A stretch of DNA of 64,000 bases from Actinomadura barringtoniae (GCF_017573505.1 NZ_JAGEOJ010000001.1:496001-560000); one strand, 5' to 3'; shown: positions 29,191 to 38,643, numbered from the stretch's first letter. A program made the numbers and translations. Notes: generated by a model not told the origin, from the letters alone.

Positions 29191-29925
29191 TCAGCCGCAG
29201 CCTCCCGGGGCATCGGTGTCATAGGCGTCGGAAATCAAGGCGTGACCGTTCAAGTGCTCCGGGGAAAGCGGTGCCGTAGCCGCATTCTGATCGGGCACCC
29301 ACGGGGCACCCGCAAAGACGTCGACGAAGGTCTCCAGGCGATCGAGGCCCCAGAACTTGTCCCGGCCGTAGCGCAGGTACGGTATGCCGAACACGCCGTC
29401 GTCATATGCCCGACACAGGCAGTCGATGCCTTCGGCGCGGATGTCGGGGTCTTCCGGTGCGCCGGTCATGACGGCGCCGTCCAGTCCGGCCTGCTCCGCG
29501 CAGCGGCGCACGGTGTCACGCGTGCAGATGTCCTCGCCGCGTTCCCAGCGAGCCGTGTTCAGAGCCTTGAACAGCTCCGCCTCGCGGCCCTCGCGGCGCG
29601 CTGCCAGATAGGCCAGGTGCGGGAGATCCCACCAGGGATCCCGGTCGATCGGCCAGCGCATCCGGTATCCGCGCTCAGCGGTCAACCGCCGGATGTCCTG
29701 GAGCAGGTACAGATGCTTGGCCTTGCTCATCTGCTGATAGTGGAACTTGGCCCCTCGGGAACTGACCCCGGCCAGGGTCACCTGATCAGGATCCCAGTAG
29801 GGGATGTACTCCAGCTGCCGGGAGATCTCCGGATGCCGGTCCTCCAGCTGCCTGACGGCCAGCCAGGAGTAAGGGCTGCGGAAGGAGAAGTACAGGCGCG
29901 GAGGAGCCTTCGGGCGGCGGCTCAT
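29191..29925 (-). CDS. DsbA-fold 2-hydroxychromene-2-carboxylate isomerase-like protein
   Basis: 244 residues. Thioredoxin-like DsbA/kappa-GST fold: active-site region YFSFRSPYSWLA, where a Ser-Pro replaces CxxC, as in HCCA isomerases; helical insert; cis-Pro loop GVFGIPYLRYG. So it is not a disulfide oxidase but may act on thiol adducts or isomerise an unsaturated intermediate. Its ATG overlaps the stop of the hot-dog gene, so it is the last gene of the polyketide operon. A polyene cis/trans isomerase role is inference from context. The C-terminal 30 residues after FAGAPW look unstructured. Confidence 0.82.
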   Translation of the reverse strand: MSRRPKAPPRLYFSFRSPYSWLAVRQLEDRHPEISRQLEYIPYWDPDQVTLAGVSSRGAKFHYQQMSKAKHLYLLQDIRRLTAERGYRMRWPIDRDPWWDLPHLAYLAARREGREAELFKALNTARWERGEDICTRDTVRRCAEQAGLDGAVMTGAPEDPDIRAEGIDCLCRAYDDGVFGIPYLRYGRDKFWGLDRLETFVDVFAGAPWVPDQNAATAPLSPEHLNGHALISDAYDTDAPGGCG

Positions 29926-30905
29926 CGGCTCGCTCCGCCGCCTTGGAGCGCGGCGGTGGTCGCCGCGTCGAACTCGACGAGAGTTCCCATGTCCGGCCCT
30001 TGGGTGACCGCGTAGCCGTGGGTGATGGTCGCGGTGGCCGTGTGGACGAGAACGTCGCCCCGGCAGACGAAGCACTCCAGCCTGCCGGTGTGCAGGACGT
30101 CCTTGACGATCGAATCGAGCGTGAAGACGGTGTGCAGCGTCTCTTCCATGTAGGCCGAGGCGTGCATGGTGAGCCGGACCTTGGACGCGACCGGGATCCA
30201 GTGCCGCTCCTTCAGCACCGAGCCGACGGAGATCTGCCGTTGCGCCAGGAAAAGGTCCACGGCCTCCTCGATCATCCGCACGTAGCCGGAGAACTGGAGC
30301 CGCTCGGATCCGTGGCAGAAGTAGTACGGCACCCGCTGGCTGATGACCAGTCCGTTCTCGACCGGAGTCGTCACCCGGTTCGTACCGATGTCATCGCCGG
30401 TCTCGGGGGCGAGGATCTCACGGAGGACGGTCAGCGCAGTTGAGGGGGTCTCCGCGCCGCTCAGGTGGCGGCCACGATCCCGGTGGGTGAACGGGGCGCA
30501 CCACACGGGCAGTTCGACTTTCGCAGGCGGGTCGGAGAGCGGCAGCAGTCTCGCCTTCAGCGACCCCGTCAGCACCATGCGCCGGGTGCCCTCGCGGCTT
30601 GCGGTCATCCGGCAAGACGCGGCGAACGCGTCGACCGGCTCCATGGGCCGTAGTTCCACCTCGACGATGTCGTCGGCGAGCACAGGGGTGGGAAGCCGAG
30701 CCGAGATCTCGGTCAGATCGAGGGTCACGCCGTGCTCGGAGTACAACCGCCCGGCGCCCAGCCCGCGCTTCCGGAAATGGTCACGGACGGCCTCCTCCAC
30801 TTGATAAAGGAAGTGTTTGAATCCGATCCAGGGGCCGATGTTGGCCCCCTCATAGCCGGGTCTTCCCGAGTAGCGGCTGATGGTCGGCTCAACGAGTGCG
30901 GTCAT
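29922..30905 (-). CDS. Tandem hot-dog thioesterase/dehydratase-like protein
   Basis: 327 residues made of two FadM/4HBT-like hot-dog halves. First half: NIGPWIGFKHFLYQVEEAV ... TPVLADDIVEVEL. Second half: RLQFSGYVRMIEEAVDLFL ... VLVHTATATITHGY. Each half has the long helix and a sheet. The operon has a ketoreductase but no FabZ-type dehydratase, so this protein could dehydrate 3-hydroxyacyl-ACP; release of the chain by hydrolysis is the other reading. It follows the hydrolase by 14 bases. Confidence 0.78.
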   Translation of the reverse strand: MTALVEPTISRYSGRPGYEGANIGPWIGFKHFLYQVEEAVRDHFRKRGLGAGRLYSEHGVTLDLTEISARLPTPVLADDIVEVELRPMEPVDAFAASCRMTASREGTRRMVLTGSLKARLLPLSDPPAKVELPVWCAPFTHRDRGRHLSGAETPSTALTVLREILAPETGDDIGTNRVTTPVENGLVISQRVPYYFCHGSERLQFSGYVRMIEEAVDLFLAQRQISVGSVLKERHWIPVASKVRLTMHASAYMEETLHTVFTLDSIVKDVLHTGRLECFVCRGDVLVHTATATITHGYAVTQGPDMGTLVEFDAATTAALQGGGASR

Positions 30906-30919
30906 GTCCGGTCCTTTGA

Positions 30920-31759
30920 TCAGGGGGTCAGGCACTGGTCGAAGAAGGTGATCATGGTTTCGGCGAGGTCCGGAGCCTGGTCCCGGATCGCGAAATGCCC
31001 GGCTCCGCGCAGCCTCACCAAGCGGCTCCTCGGCACCGCCGCAGTGAGCGCGGACAGGGACGCGGGGGTCGCGTAGGGATCGTCCGTGCCCGCGACGACC
31101 AGCGTCGCGATGTCGGGGCGGTCGAGATCCGGGATGCCGCCCACGGCGTAGAGCAGGAACAGTGAGTAGAAGCCGATCGGCCCCACCCGGTCCACGATCT
31201 TGTCGATCATGGTGGAGATGAGCTTCTGGTCGCCGCGGTCGAAATCCGGGCGCAGTCGTCCGACGAGGTCCTGGCCGATCATTTCCCGGAAGTCGTCCAT
31301 CGCCCGGTACGCCGTCGCCCAGGTCACCGGTTCGCGCTCGCCGCGGTAGATGGGTGAGGCCAGCACGATGGCGCGCGGGCCGGGTCCGGACGCGCTGTGG
31401 AGGTGTTCCAGCATGGCGCCCGTCCCGAGCGAGTGCCCGACGATCACCGTCGGCTCCGCGTCGAGCAGGGCGAGTCCCGCTCCCAGCCAGTCGCCCAGCG
31501 AGCGCCTCCGGCACCAGGCGTAGCCGTTGCCGGTACGCCAGGGCAGGTCGAGCGCGAGCAGCCGGAACCGGCTCGCGAGCCGCTGCCCGATCCCGGACCA
31601 GATGTCCCAGCTCTCTTCCAGGCCGTGAACGAAGACGAGCGAAGGAGCCCGGGAGGTCGCTTCCTGAGCCTGGTAGAGGCGCAGGGTCTCCCCGTCCACC
31701 TCGGCCGAAGCGCTCAACGCCCAGCGCGAGCGATGGTGTGTCCGCACGGTCTCCCTCAC
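30920..31759 (-). CDS. Alpha/beta-hydrolase
   Basis: 279 residues from a GTG at 31759 that overlaps the upstream stop as GTGA. Oxyanion region FVHGLEESW, nucleophile elbow GHSLG, acid near AGTDDPY, catalytic His in GAGHFAI. Likely releases the polyketide chain from its carrier or closes a lactone. No signal peptide, so cytoplasmic. Confidence 0.88.
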   Translation of the reverse strand: MRETVRTHHRSRWALSASAEVDGETLRLYQAQEATSRAPSLVFVHGLEESWDIWSGIGQRLASRFRLLALDLPWRTGNGYAWCRRRSLGDWLGAGLALLDAEPTVIVGHSLGTGAMLEHLHSASGPGPRAIVLASPIYRGEREPVTWATAYRAMDDFREMIGQDLVGRLRPDFDRGDQKLISTMIDKIVDRVGPIGFYSLFLLYAVGGIPDLDRPDIATLVVAGTDDPYATPASLSALTAAVPRSRLVRLRGAGHFAIRDQAPDLAETMITFFDQCLTP

Positions 31760-32727
31760 CCTCCCGGCAGGCCGTGGATCACTACCCCGGCCTCGTCGTC
31801 GCCCCAGCTTCCGCCGGACGTCATCAGCACGCTGTCCAACGGGTGTCGTTCGAGCCACTGGCAGGCGGCAACAATCTGAAACACCCCCAGCGCCCCGGAG
31901 AGATCTCCCAGCGCGCCGGACAGGTCGACGGTCGATGGCCGCTGCGCCTCGGGCCACAGGCTCAGCCCCGCGGCCACGGTCTCGCGGACGCCCGTCCATC
32001 GCTGGTCGCCGGTGAGCCAGAGGCGCGGCCCCGCCGAACACCCCGCCACCAGTCGTTTCACCATCAGCGACGCCCCACCGGCCGAGGCGTGGTCGAACGA
32101 GTCCAGCAAGCCGACTCCCCCGTCGGCGGCCTCCCCGGTTTCCAGGATCACGCACGCGGCTCCCGCTCCGGACCCGTCCAGCTCGTCCGGGTCCAGCATG
32201 CCGGGCAGGGCACGCAGGCCCTTGGCCGACTCGGCGAAGAGGCCGCGGACCGTGTCGTCCTCCGGCTCCACGCCCACCACGATCATCCGGTCGGCGCGTC
32301 CGGCCCGGATGAGGTCGGCGGCCGCGGCGATCGCGTCGAGACCCGACGTCGCGCCATTGCAGACCGTGAGGTTCGGGCCCGCGAAACCGAACCGGATCGC
32401 GATCGTGCCCGCGATGACATTGCTCGAGGCGTTGGGCGCCCACAACGGGCTGACGTCCTTCAGCGAGCCTCGTCGCAGCGTGCGGACCACGCTCGTCACG
32501 GTGTCGAGGTTCCCGGTGTTCGAGCTGACCACGACGCCGGTCGAATGATCCTTGCGCGGTGGCGGCGGGAGAGAACCGACGGGCATCCGCAGTGCCGCGT
32601 GCGCGGCGCACAGTGCCAGCCGGGTCGAGGGTTCCTTGGCCCGCAGGCCCTTGCGGCCGACGATCGCCGCGGGGTCAAAGGGCGGCAGTTGGCTGCCCCA
32701 CCCGGTCACCACGACGTCCGAGGTCAT
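31756..32727 (-). CDS. Short ketosynthase-like protein lacking catalytic Cys (CLF-like 1)
   Basis: 323 residues, about 80 shorter than a normal ketosynthase. The nucleophile segment reads CNGATSGLDA: Cys is replaced by Ala (compare ATACTSG in FabF). The second His motif (usually IGHTSGASG) reads ALGDLSGALG with Asp instead of His, and the HGTGT motif is absent. So it cannot condense but keeps the thiolase fold, as a chain-length-factor-type partner would. It overlaps the active ketosynthase just upstream by ATGA, the usual KS/CLF order. Confidence 0.82.
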   Translation of the reverse strand: MTSDVVVTGWGSQLPPFDPAAIVGRKGLRAKEPSTRLALCAAHAALRMPVGSLPPPPRKDHSTGVVVSSNTGNLDTVTSVVRTLRRGSLKDVSPLWAPNASSNVIAGTIAIRFGFAGPNLTVCNGATSGLDAIAAAADLIRAGRADRMIVVGVEPEDDTVRGLFAESAKGLRALPGMLDPDELDGSGAGAACVILETGEAADGGVGLLDSFDHASAGGASLMVKRLVAGCSAGPRLWLTGDQRWTGVRETVAAGLSLWPEAQRPSTVDLSGALGDLSGALGVFQIVAACQWLERHPLDSVLMTSGGSWGDDEAGVVIHGLPGG

Positions 32728-33863
32728 GAGGCTGCGCCTTCCAGGATGGCCACCGAGTTCACGCCGCCGAACCCGAACGCGTTGACCTGGACGGTGTCGA
32801 CCTCGGCAGGCCGTTCGCTCCCCCGGACGAGGTCGAGCCCCTCGGCCTCCTTGATCACGGTCTCCAGCATGACCGTGGGAGGGACCCGGCCCTGCCGGAT
32901 GGCCTCGATCGCGGTGACGACGGCGATCAACCCCGACGCTCCGGAGGTGTGCCCGATCATCGACTTGAGCGCGCTGATCGCGGTCGTCGCGGTCGCCGAC
33001 CCGAACACCTCCTTGATGGCGAGCGCCTCGGCCGGATCGTTCAACGCCGTACCGGTCCCGTGCGCCATGATCAGGTCGATCTCGGCGGGAGCCACGGCGG
33101 CCCGCCGAAACGCGTCGCGCATCGCGCGGATCAGGCCGTCGCGGTCGGGCGCGGTCTCATGGTGCGCATCGCAGCTCAGCCCCACCGACCGCAGCCGTGC
33201 GAGCGGGCGGGCGTCCCGGTGGCGGGCGTGGTCGAGCCGCTCCAGCACCACGGCGGCGGCCCCGTCACCGAGAAGCACCCCTCGCCGGGCGGCCTCGAAC
33301 GGCCGCAGCGCCTCGGCCGGGACCGGAGTCACCCGGCCGATCATGGCGAGCATGCTCTCTGTGAGGGTGTCGGCGGCCGCCACCACGACGGCGTCGAACC
33401 GGTCGAGGTCCACCAGGTCGGCGGCCACGGCCAGGGCGTAGCCGCCCGCCGCGCAGGCGTTGGTGAGTTCGAGGGTCGGTGTGCCCGGCCCGAGTGCTTC
33501 ACGGACCGCCTGGGCGACATGGAGGTCGGCCAGGGTCGCGGTTCCCTGGCCGACCGACCAGAGCTCCACGCTTCGCAGTTCGCGCAGCCCGGTGGCGACG
33601 ACCACGCCCACCCGCGACCGGGCGAGGTCGAGCCCCGAGTCGGCGATGGCGCCGGTCATGCACCGCACGAGCCACTGGGTCGTGCGGTGCATGACCGGCC
33701 TGCCATCGGTGATCTGGTAGCCGAACCGGACGCCCACGCTAGAGGGGTCGATCTCCAGCAGCGGCCCGAGCCCGCTCGTCCCAGCGCACAGTGCCTCGAA
33801 ATGCTCCGCGGATCCGGCGCCCACGCTGGACAGCACGTCAGCTCCGGTGATCGCCAGTGGCAT
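32724..33863 (-). CDS. Type II polyketide ketosynthase (KS pair 1)
   Basis: 379 residues. Catalytic Cys in TNACAAGGYA, first His in MAHGTGTALND, second His in LKSMIGHTSGASG: the full Cys-His-His triad. Its 5' end overlaps the CLF-like gene upstream by 26 bases. It should extend acyl chains on the cluster ACP with the inactive partner encoded next. Confidence 0.9.
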   Translation of the reverse strand: MPLAITGADVLSSVGAGSAEHFEALCAGTSGLGPLLEIDPSSVGVRFGYQITDGRPVMHRTTQWLVRCMTGAIADSGLDLARSRVGVVVATGLRELRSVELWSVGQGTATLADLHVAQAVREALGPGTPTLELTNACAAGGYALAVAADLVDLDRFDAVVVAAADTLTESMLAMIGRVTPVPAEALRPFEAARRGVLLGDGAAAVVLERLDHARHRDARPLARLRSVGLSCDAHHETAPDRDGLIRAMRDAFRRAAVAPAEIDLIMAHGTGTALNDPAEALAIKEVFGSATATTAISALKSMIGHTSGASGLIAVVTAIEAIRQGRVPPTVMLETVIKEAEGLDLVRGSERPAEVDTVQVNAFGFGGVNSVAILEGAAS

Positions 33864-34989
33864 GCTCCGGCCCCCTCACGACTGCGCAGCCGAACGTTCC
33901 GTCGTGCCCCACGCACGTGAGCAGCCCGACCGGGCGGCGGGAGCCATGCGGCGCCCCGGCCTTTCCCTGCTCGGCGAGGGTCGCCAGCAACGCCGCCAGC
34001 TGAAGTGCTCCGGCGGCGCTGTAGCACTCGCCGACGAGCGGCTTGATCTTCAAGGTGGTGACCGGCCGTGCTCCGAGCGCCGCCTCGATCCCCTCCCGTT
34101 CCGCCCGGTCATGGGCCGCCTCGTCGCGGAAACTGCCGGCGACCGCCACCACCGACTCGGCGCTCACCGAGGCGCGGTCCAGCGCCCGTGTGACGCAGGA
34201 CGCCAGGTCAGCGGCGAGCGTCTCCAGATCGGCGGGATCGCCGGTGATCCCGATCTCGCATGCCGCCACCTCACCGAGGCGGTGCCTGCCCGTGGTCTGA
34301 GGCCGCCCGGCGTCCTCGACCGTGAAGACGACGCTCGCCTCCCCCGGTGGAAGGCCACCGGGGCGCGCACGCCGGACGCCCCACGCCGACGTCGGGCTGA
34401 GTTCCTCCACCCCGCCGCACAGCATGACGTCGGCCTGTCCCCGCCATATCGTCTTGCGGGCGTAGCGGAACGCGAGCAGGCCACTGAGCTGTCCTCCGGC
34501 CAGGGTGGCGTTGACCCCCTTCAGCCCGTGCCATATCGCGGTCTGCCCGGCCGCGCAGTTCATCACGGTGCTCGGAAACCCGGCGGCGCTCACCAGATAG
34601 GGCCGCTCTTGGACCAGCGTCTCGCGGGTGTACCGGCTCGTGCTCTCGATACTGCCCGTGGTGGTGCCGAGAACGACTCCCGCCCGCGTACGGCCTTCGC
34701 CGGTGAACCGGAGCCCGCAGTCGTCGAGCGCGAGTTCGGTGGCCGCCACCGCGAGCGCGGTCGTGCGGTCGAAATGCGCTCCGCCCTTTCTTCCCAGGAG
34801 GTCACGGAGCCTGAACTCGCGTATCGGATAGGTATCGGCGAACGGGGCCGGATCGCCGAGGCCGCCCGCCACGGGCCGACGGCCCGGCCGCCCGGCCAGG
34901 ACGTTCTCGGTGAACTCCGTGCGTCCGATCCCGGCGGCCGACAGCACGCCGAGTCCGGTGATCGCCAGAGTGGTCTGGTCAGCTCTCAC
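33838..34989 (-). CDS. Chain-length-factor-like ketosynthase (Gln for Cys; pair 2)
   Basis: 383 residues from a GTG at 34989. The nucleophile position in TLAGGQLSGLLAF is Gln, the classic mark of type II chain-length factors (KS-beta). The HGTGT motif is lost. It overlaps the active ketosynthase gene upstream by 11 bases, so the two would make a KS/CLF heterodimer that sets chain length. Confidence 0.88.
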   Translation of the reverse strand: MRADQTTLAITGLGVLSAAGIGRTEFTENVLAGRPGRRPVAGGLGDPAPFADTYPIREFRLRDLLGRKGGAHFDRTTALAVAATELALDDCGLRFTGEGRTRAGVVLGTTTGSIESTSRYTRETLVQERPYLVSAAGFPSTVMNCAAGQTAIWHGLKGVNATLAGGQLSGLLAFRYARKTIWRGQADVMLCGGVEELSPTSAWGVRRARPGGLPPGEASVVFTVEDAGRPQTTGRHRLGEVAACEIGITGDPADLETLAADLASCVTRALDRASVSAESVVAVAGSFRDEAAHDRAEREGIEAALGARPVTTLKIKPLVGECYSAAGALQLAALLATLAEQGKAGAPHGSRRPVGLLTCVGHDGTFGCAVVRGPEHATGDHRS

Positions 34990-36214
34990 GTGCTCGTCCC
35001 AAGATGAGGATGGCGTTGTTCCCGCCGAACGCGAATCCGTGGTTCTCCACGATGTCGACCCGGGCCCGGCGGGCCTGGTTCGGGACGCAGTCGATGTGCT
35101 CGCCGCACTGCGGGTCGATGGACTGAAAGTTCATGGTCGGCGGGAGGAAGCCGTGGCTGATCGCCAGGGCGCCCGCGATCGCGCCGAAGCCGCTCGCCGC
35201 GCCCATGGTGTGACCGATCATGGATTTGATCGAGCTGATCGGCGGCGGCCGCTCGCCGAAGACCTTCCGGACGGCCCGGCATTCGGCGATGTCGTTGGCC
35301 GGGGTGCCGGTGCCGTGCGCGCAGATGTAGTCGACGTCGTCAGGTCGGATACCGGCGCTGCGATGGGCGAGGGTGATGCATTCGGCGATGCTGTCCGGAT
35401 CGGGTGCGACCATGTGCGTGGCATCGCAGTTGAGGCCGTAGCCCAGCACCTCGGCGTAGACTCGCGCGCCGCGTTCATGGGCGTCCTCCAGCGGCTCCAG
35501 CACCAGCATGGCGCCGCCCTCGCCGGTCAGGATGCCATCGCGACCGGCGTCGAAGGGGCGGCACTCGTCCGCGGCGAGCGCGCCCATCCGGTAGAAGCCG
35601 GCGTGCGCCCAGCGGCAGACCGAGTCCGCCCCGCCGCACACCATGAGGTCGGCCTCGCCCGACTGGATGAGGTCGAAGGCGTGCGCGATCGCGTAGTTGG
35701 CCGCCGAGCACGCCGTGGCCAAGGTCATCGACTCGCCGGTGAGCGTCAGCTCACGGCTCACCGCGTGCGAGAGCCGGCTGGCGGGCAGTTGCCGCACCAG
35801 TCCGGACGGCAGGGCCTCCGGTCCCTTCTCCAGCCAGACCGCGGTCAGCTCCTCGATGATCTGCGACTCGCCGCTGGTGGTCCCGACACTCGCCCCCGCC
35901 TGTGAGCGGGCCAGGACGTCGTCGGCGAGGTCGGCGTCGGTGACGGCCATCCGCGCCGCAGCAGCCGCGAACTGGCTGGTACGCCCGTACTGGTCGGCGT
36001 CGAGGCGCCGCAGCCATCGTTCCGGTTGGAAGCCGCGGACCTCGCCTCCTCTGGTCCGCGGGAAGCCCGTGGTGTCGAAGCTCTGGATCTCGGAGATGCC
36101 GCTGCGTCCGGTCTGGAGCCCGTGGCGGAATTCGGTCACGCCGAACCCGATGCTGGAGACCGCGCCGATGCCGGTGATGCCGACCCGGCGTGGGACGGAG
36201 GTCAGTTCTCCCAC
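34979..36214 (-). CDS. FabF-like type II ketosynthase (KS pair 2)
   Basis: 411 residues from a GTG at 36214, inside the ACP gene's end (13-base overlap), with AGGGAG eight bases upstream. Complete active site: Cys in LATACSAANYA, His in CAHGTGTPAND, His in KSMIGHTMGAASG. The most FabF-like of the three ketosynthases and directly downstream of the ACP. Confidence 0.92.
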   Translation of the reverse strand: MGELTSVPRRVGITGIGAVSSIGFGVTEFRHGLQTGRSGISEIQSFDTTGFPRTRGGEVRGFQPERWLRRLDADQYGRTSQFAAAAARMAVTDADLADDVLARSQAGASVGTTSGESQIIEELTAVWLEKGPEALPSGLVRQLPASRLSHAVSRELTLTGESMTLATACSAANYAIAHAFDLIQSGEADLMVCGGADSVCRWAHAGFYRMGALAADECRPFDAGRDGILTGEGGAMLVLEPLEDAHERGARVYAEVLGYGLNCDATHMVAPDPDSIAECITLAHRSAGIRPDDVDYICAHGTGTPANDIAECRAVRKVFGERPPPISSIKSMIGHTMGAASGFGAIAGALAISHGFLPPTMNFQSIDPQCGEHIDCVPNQARRARVDIVENHGFAFGGNNAILILGRARES

Positions 36215-36459
36215 TTGGCGTACTCCCTGACGACCTCGAACACCGATCGCAGGTCGGACATCCGGGCGAGTTCCTCCTGCGGGATGTCGACGTTGTAGCG
36301 GCGTTCCAGCTGGGAGAGCACCTCGATCGCTCCTAGGGAGTCGGCCTCGTACTCCTCCACGAAGTTGCCGTCGTCGGTGATCTCTTCGGGCTCCATCTCC
36401 AGGACGTCGGCGACGATCTCTCGGATCTCGTTGAGACGCTGTTCGGTCATGGTGCTCAT
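36202..36459 (-). CDS. Acyl carrier protein
   Basis: 85 residues from the ATG at 36459. The phosphopantetheine Ser is in EADSLGAIEVL near residue 41; acidic helices before and after are typical of ACP. It is the only carrier seen in the operon, so all three KS/CLF-like pairs probably use it, together with the ketoreductase. No phosphopantetheinyl transferase gene is in the window. Confidence 0.93.
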   Translation of the reverse strand: MSTMTEQRLNEIREIVADVLEMEPEEITDDGNFVEEYEADSLGAIEVLSQLERRYNVDIPQEELARMSDLRSVFEVVREYAKWEN

Positions 36460-36482
36460 TAAGCCTTCCTTCAGTTGTTCGA

Positions 36483-37424
36483 TCAGTCGTGTTCGATGGA
36501 CACGGCCGCGATGTGGCCGTTCGGGGATACCGCTGCGAGGAGGGTCGGTCGATGCCGGGCGAGGGCGCCGGTCAGGGCGAGCAGTGGCGCCATGCTCGCG
36601 CTCGTGACGTCGTTGCTCACGGTCACCGCAGCCCCTTGATCGCGGAGAGCCTCGGTGACGATCTCGCCGAGTGGGTGGGCGGGGGCTATCAGGAGCACGT
36701 CTCCGTCTCTGCGCAGGAGCCTTCGTACGCCCTCTCCGGCCAACCCGCGAAGGCGTCGCCGCCCTTCGCCATCCCGGCACAGGCTCGGTGGCAGGAACCA
36801 GCTCGTGCCTGACCCGATGCGAGAGAGCGCACGCTGTCCGGCCTCGCTGCCGGTCTCCAGCGTCAGGAGGCAGCAACCGCCCTCGGTGACCGGCACACCG
36901 CCTGCTGGGCTGACTGCGGTGCCGCCTGCCGTGCTGACTGTTGTGGCCCATTCGGGCGGCGGTGTGCCCTCCGTCGCTCCCGCCAGCATCATGAGCGCAC
37001 GGCCGGACCGCAGGGCCGCACCAGCCTGCAGTACCGCCTGCAGGCCGGCGACGAGCGGCGTGGTCAGGGTCAGGTTCATCGCCTTGAGGCCGTAGCGGAT
37101 GGAGACATGGCTGCCGGGAAGGTTGGCGGCGAAGTTGGGTGCCTCGATCGGGCGCAGACCCGCGGCGCCCTGCTCGATGACGGACCGGTCCATCCGCGCC
37201 AGCGTCGCGGTGCCGCCGAAGTTGGTGCCGATCGCGACGCCCTGGGAGACCTGCGGGTAGGAGTCGGGTTTCAGCCCGGCGGCCGCCAGGGCGAGCTCGG
37301 CGGCCGCGAGCGCGTGCCTGGTGGCCGGGGCCAGGTGTCGTACGCCGCGGGAGGGCGGATGCCGGGTGTACGGACCGGTGCTCGCGTCGATGGAGCCGAC
37401 CCCGGTCACGACCACGTCAGTCAT
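36483..37424 (-). CDS. Short degenerate ketosynthase-like protein (CLF-like 3)
   Basis: 313 residues. Thiolase-like N-terminal half (VVVTGVGSIDA ... QGVAIGTNFGGTATLARMD). The nucleophile region reads LTTPLVAGLQA with Leu at the Cys position; no HGTGT or GH..GA motif remains. It is paired with the active ketosynthase upstream (8-base overlap). Catalytically dead, probably a structural partner; decay towards a pseudogene is possible, but the frame is intact and in tight operon overlap. Confidence 0.8.
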   Translation of the reverse strand: MTDVVVTGVGSIDASTGPYTRHPPSRGVRHLAPATRHALAAAELALAAAGLKPDSYPQVSQGVAIGTNFGGTATLARMDRSVIEQGAAGLRPIEAPNFAANLPGSHVSIRYGLKAMNLTLTTPLVAGLQAVLQAGAALRSGRALMMLAGATEGTPPPEWATTVSTAGGTAVSPAGGVPVTEGGCCLLTLETGSEAGQRALSRIGSGTSWFLPPSLCRDGEGRRRLRGLAGEGVRRLLRRDGDVLLIAPAHPLGEIVTEALRDQGAAVTVSNDVTSASMAPLLALTGALARHRPTLLAAVSPNGHIAAVSIEHD

Positions 37425-38643
37425 CGGCGCCCGAGCCCAGTATCAGCGCGACGTTGCTGCCGCCGAAGGAATAGGCGCTGACCAGCAGGTTCCGTGGCCT
37501 CATCGGCGTCGCCTCGCGCAGTGGGCGCACGGGGCAGTCCGGGTCGAGGTCGCGCAGGCGGGCCGTCGGCGGGAACAGGCGCCGGCGCAGGATCAGGGCC
37601 GCGACCAGCGCGGAGAAGGCTCCCGACGCACCCGCGCTGTGACCGAGCTGGGACTTCACGGCGCACACCGGGATCCGGTCGATCCGGTCGCCGAAGACCT
37701 CCGCCAGGGACGTGGCCTCGGTGACGTCGTTCAGCCTGGTACCGGTGCCGTGGCACGCGACGCCGTCGATGTCGCCGGGGTCCAGGCCGGCGTCCCGCAG
37801 GGCGCGTTCGATGGCGGTGCGGGCCTGGTCCCCGGCCGGGTCGGGCGCGGTCGGGTGGAACGCGTCGGCGCTCTGGCCCGTACCTTTGAGCTCGGCGTAC
37901 CAGGTGGCTCCTCTGGACCGCGCGTGGTCCGCCGACTCCAGGATGAGGATCGCCGCGCCCTCCCCGTAGACGGTGCCCTTGCGGCCGGTGTCGAAGGGGC
38001 GGCACGCCTCCGGGTCGACGGCTCTCAGCTGGTTGAAGGCCGCGTGGGCGACGCGGCAGACCGAGTCCGTGCCTCCGGCGACCATGACGTCCGCGGCACC
38101 GGCAAGGATCAGGTCGCCGGCCAGCCCCAGGCTGTGGCAACCGGCCGAACAGGCGGTGTTGACGACCGCGTTCGGGCCGGTGAGATGGAATCGGTCGGCG
38201 ATGTGGCCGGTCACACCGAACACGTCTCTGTCCAGAGGACTCACGGCCTGTCCGCCCGAGCGTTCATCCTCCAGGAGGTCCTCGTCTCCGGTGGCGGTCC
38301 CCACGACGACGCCCGTTCGCCCGCCAGCCGGTCCACCAGGACCGCCCGGCCCAGCCAGCCCGTCCGGCCCGTCCGTGCTGCCCAAGGACAGGCCCGCGTC
38401 CTGGAGGGCGGCGGTCGTGGCGCGCAGGGCAAACGACGTCGCTCTGCCCAGGCCCGGAGCCGTCTCGGACCGGGAAGGCACCGAGTAGGTGTGCTGGTAC
38501 TGCATCAGATCGGCTCGGATGTGAGGATGCGGGGTGGGTCTCGGTTCCTCCGAGCACAGCCGCCGCCAGAACACCTCAAGGTCGTCGCCGAGCGGCGAGA
38601 CCACGCCCAGTCCCGTCACGACGACCCCCGGACCGCCGGTCAC
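37417..38643 (-). CDS. Type II polyketide ketosynthase (KS pair 3)
   Basis: 408 residues from a GTG at 38643 that overlaps the ketoreductase stop as GTGA. Catalytic Cys in VNTACSAGCHSLGL, His in CHGTGTRLND, His in KSQLGHSAGASG. A Gly/Pro-rich insert near residues 90-105 (GPDGLAGPGGPGG) is unusual for the family and may be a flexible surface loop. Confidence 0.9.
   Translation of the reverse strand: MTGGPGVVVTGLGVVSPLGDDLEVFWRRLCSEEPRPTPHPHIRADLMQYQHTYSVPSRSETAPGLGRATSFALRATTAALQDAGLSLGSTDGPDGLAGPGGPGGPAGGRTGVVVGTATGDEDLLEDERSGGQAVSPLDRDVFGVTGHIADRFHLTGPNAVVNTACSAGCHSLGLAGDLILAGAADVMVAGGTDSVCRVAHAAFNQLRAVDPEACRPFDTGRKGTVYGEGAAILILESADHARSRGATWYAELKGTGQSADAFHPTAPDPAGDQARTAIERALRDAGLDPGDIDGVACHGTGTRLNDVTEATSLAEVFGDRIDRIPVCAVKSQLGHSAGASGAFSALVAALILRRRLFPPTARLRDLDPDCPVRPLREATPMRPRNLLVSAYSFGGSNVALILGSGADD

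Noticed and set aside
31354..33441. 695-residue plus-strand frame opposite KS genes
   Set aside because: Antisense to conserved catalytic motifs; composition typical of shadow frames.
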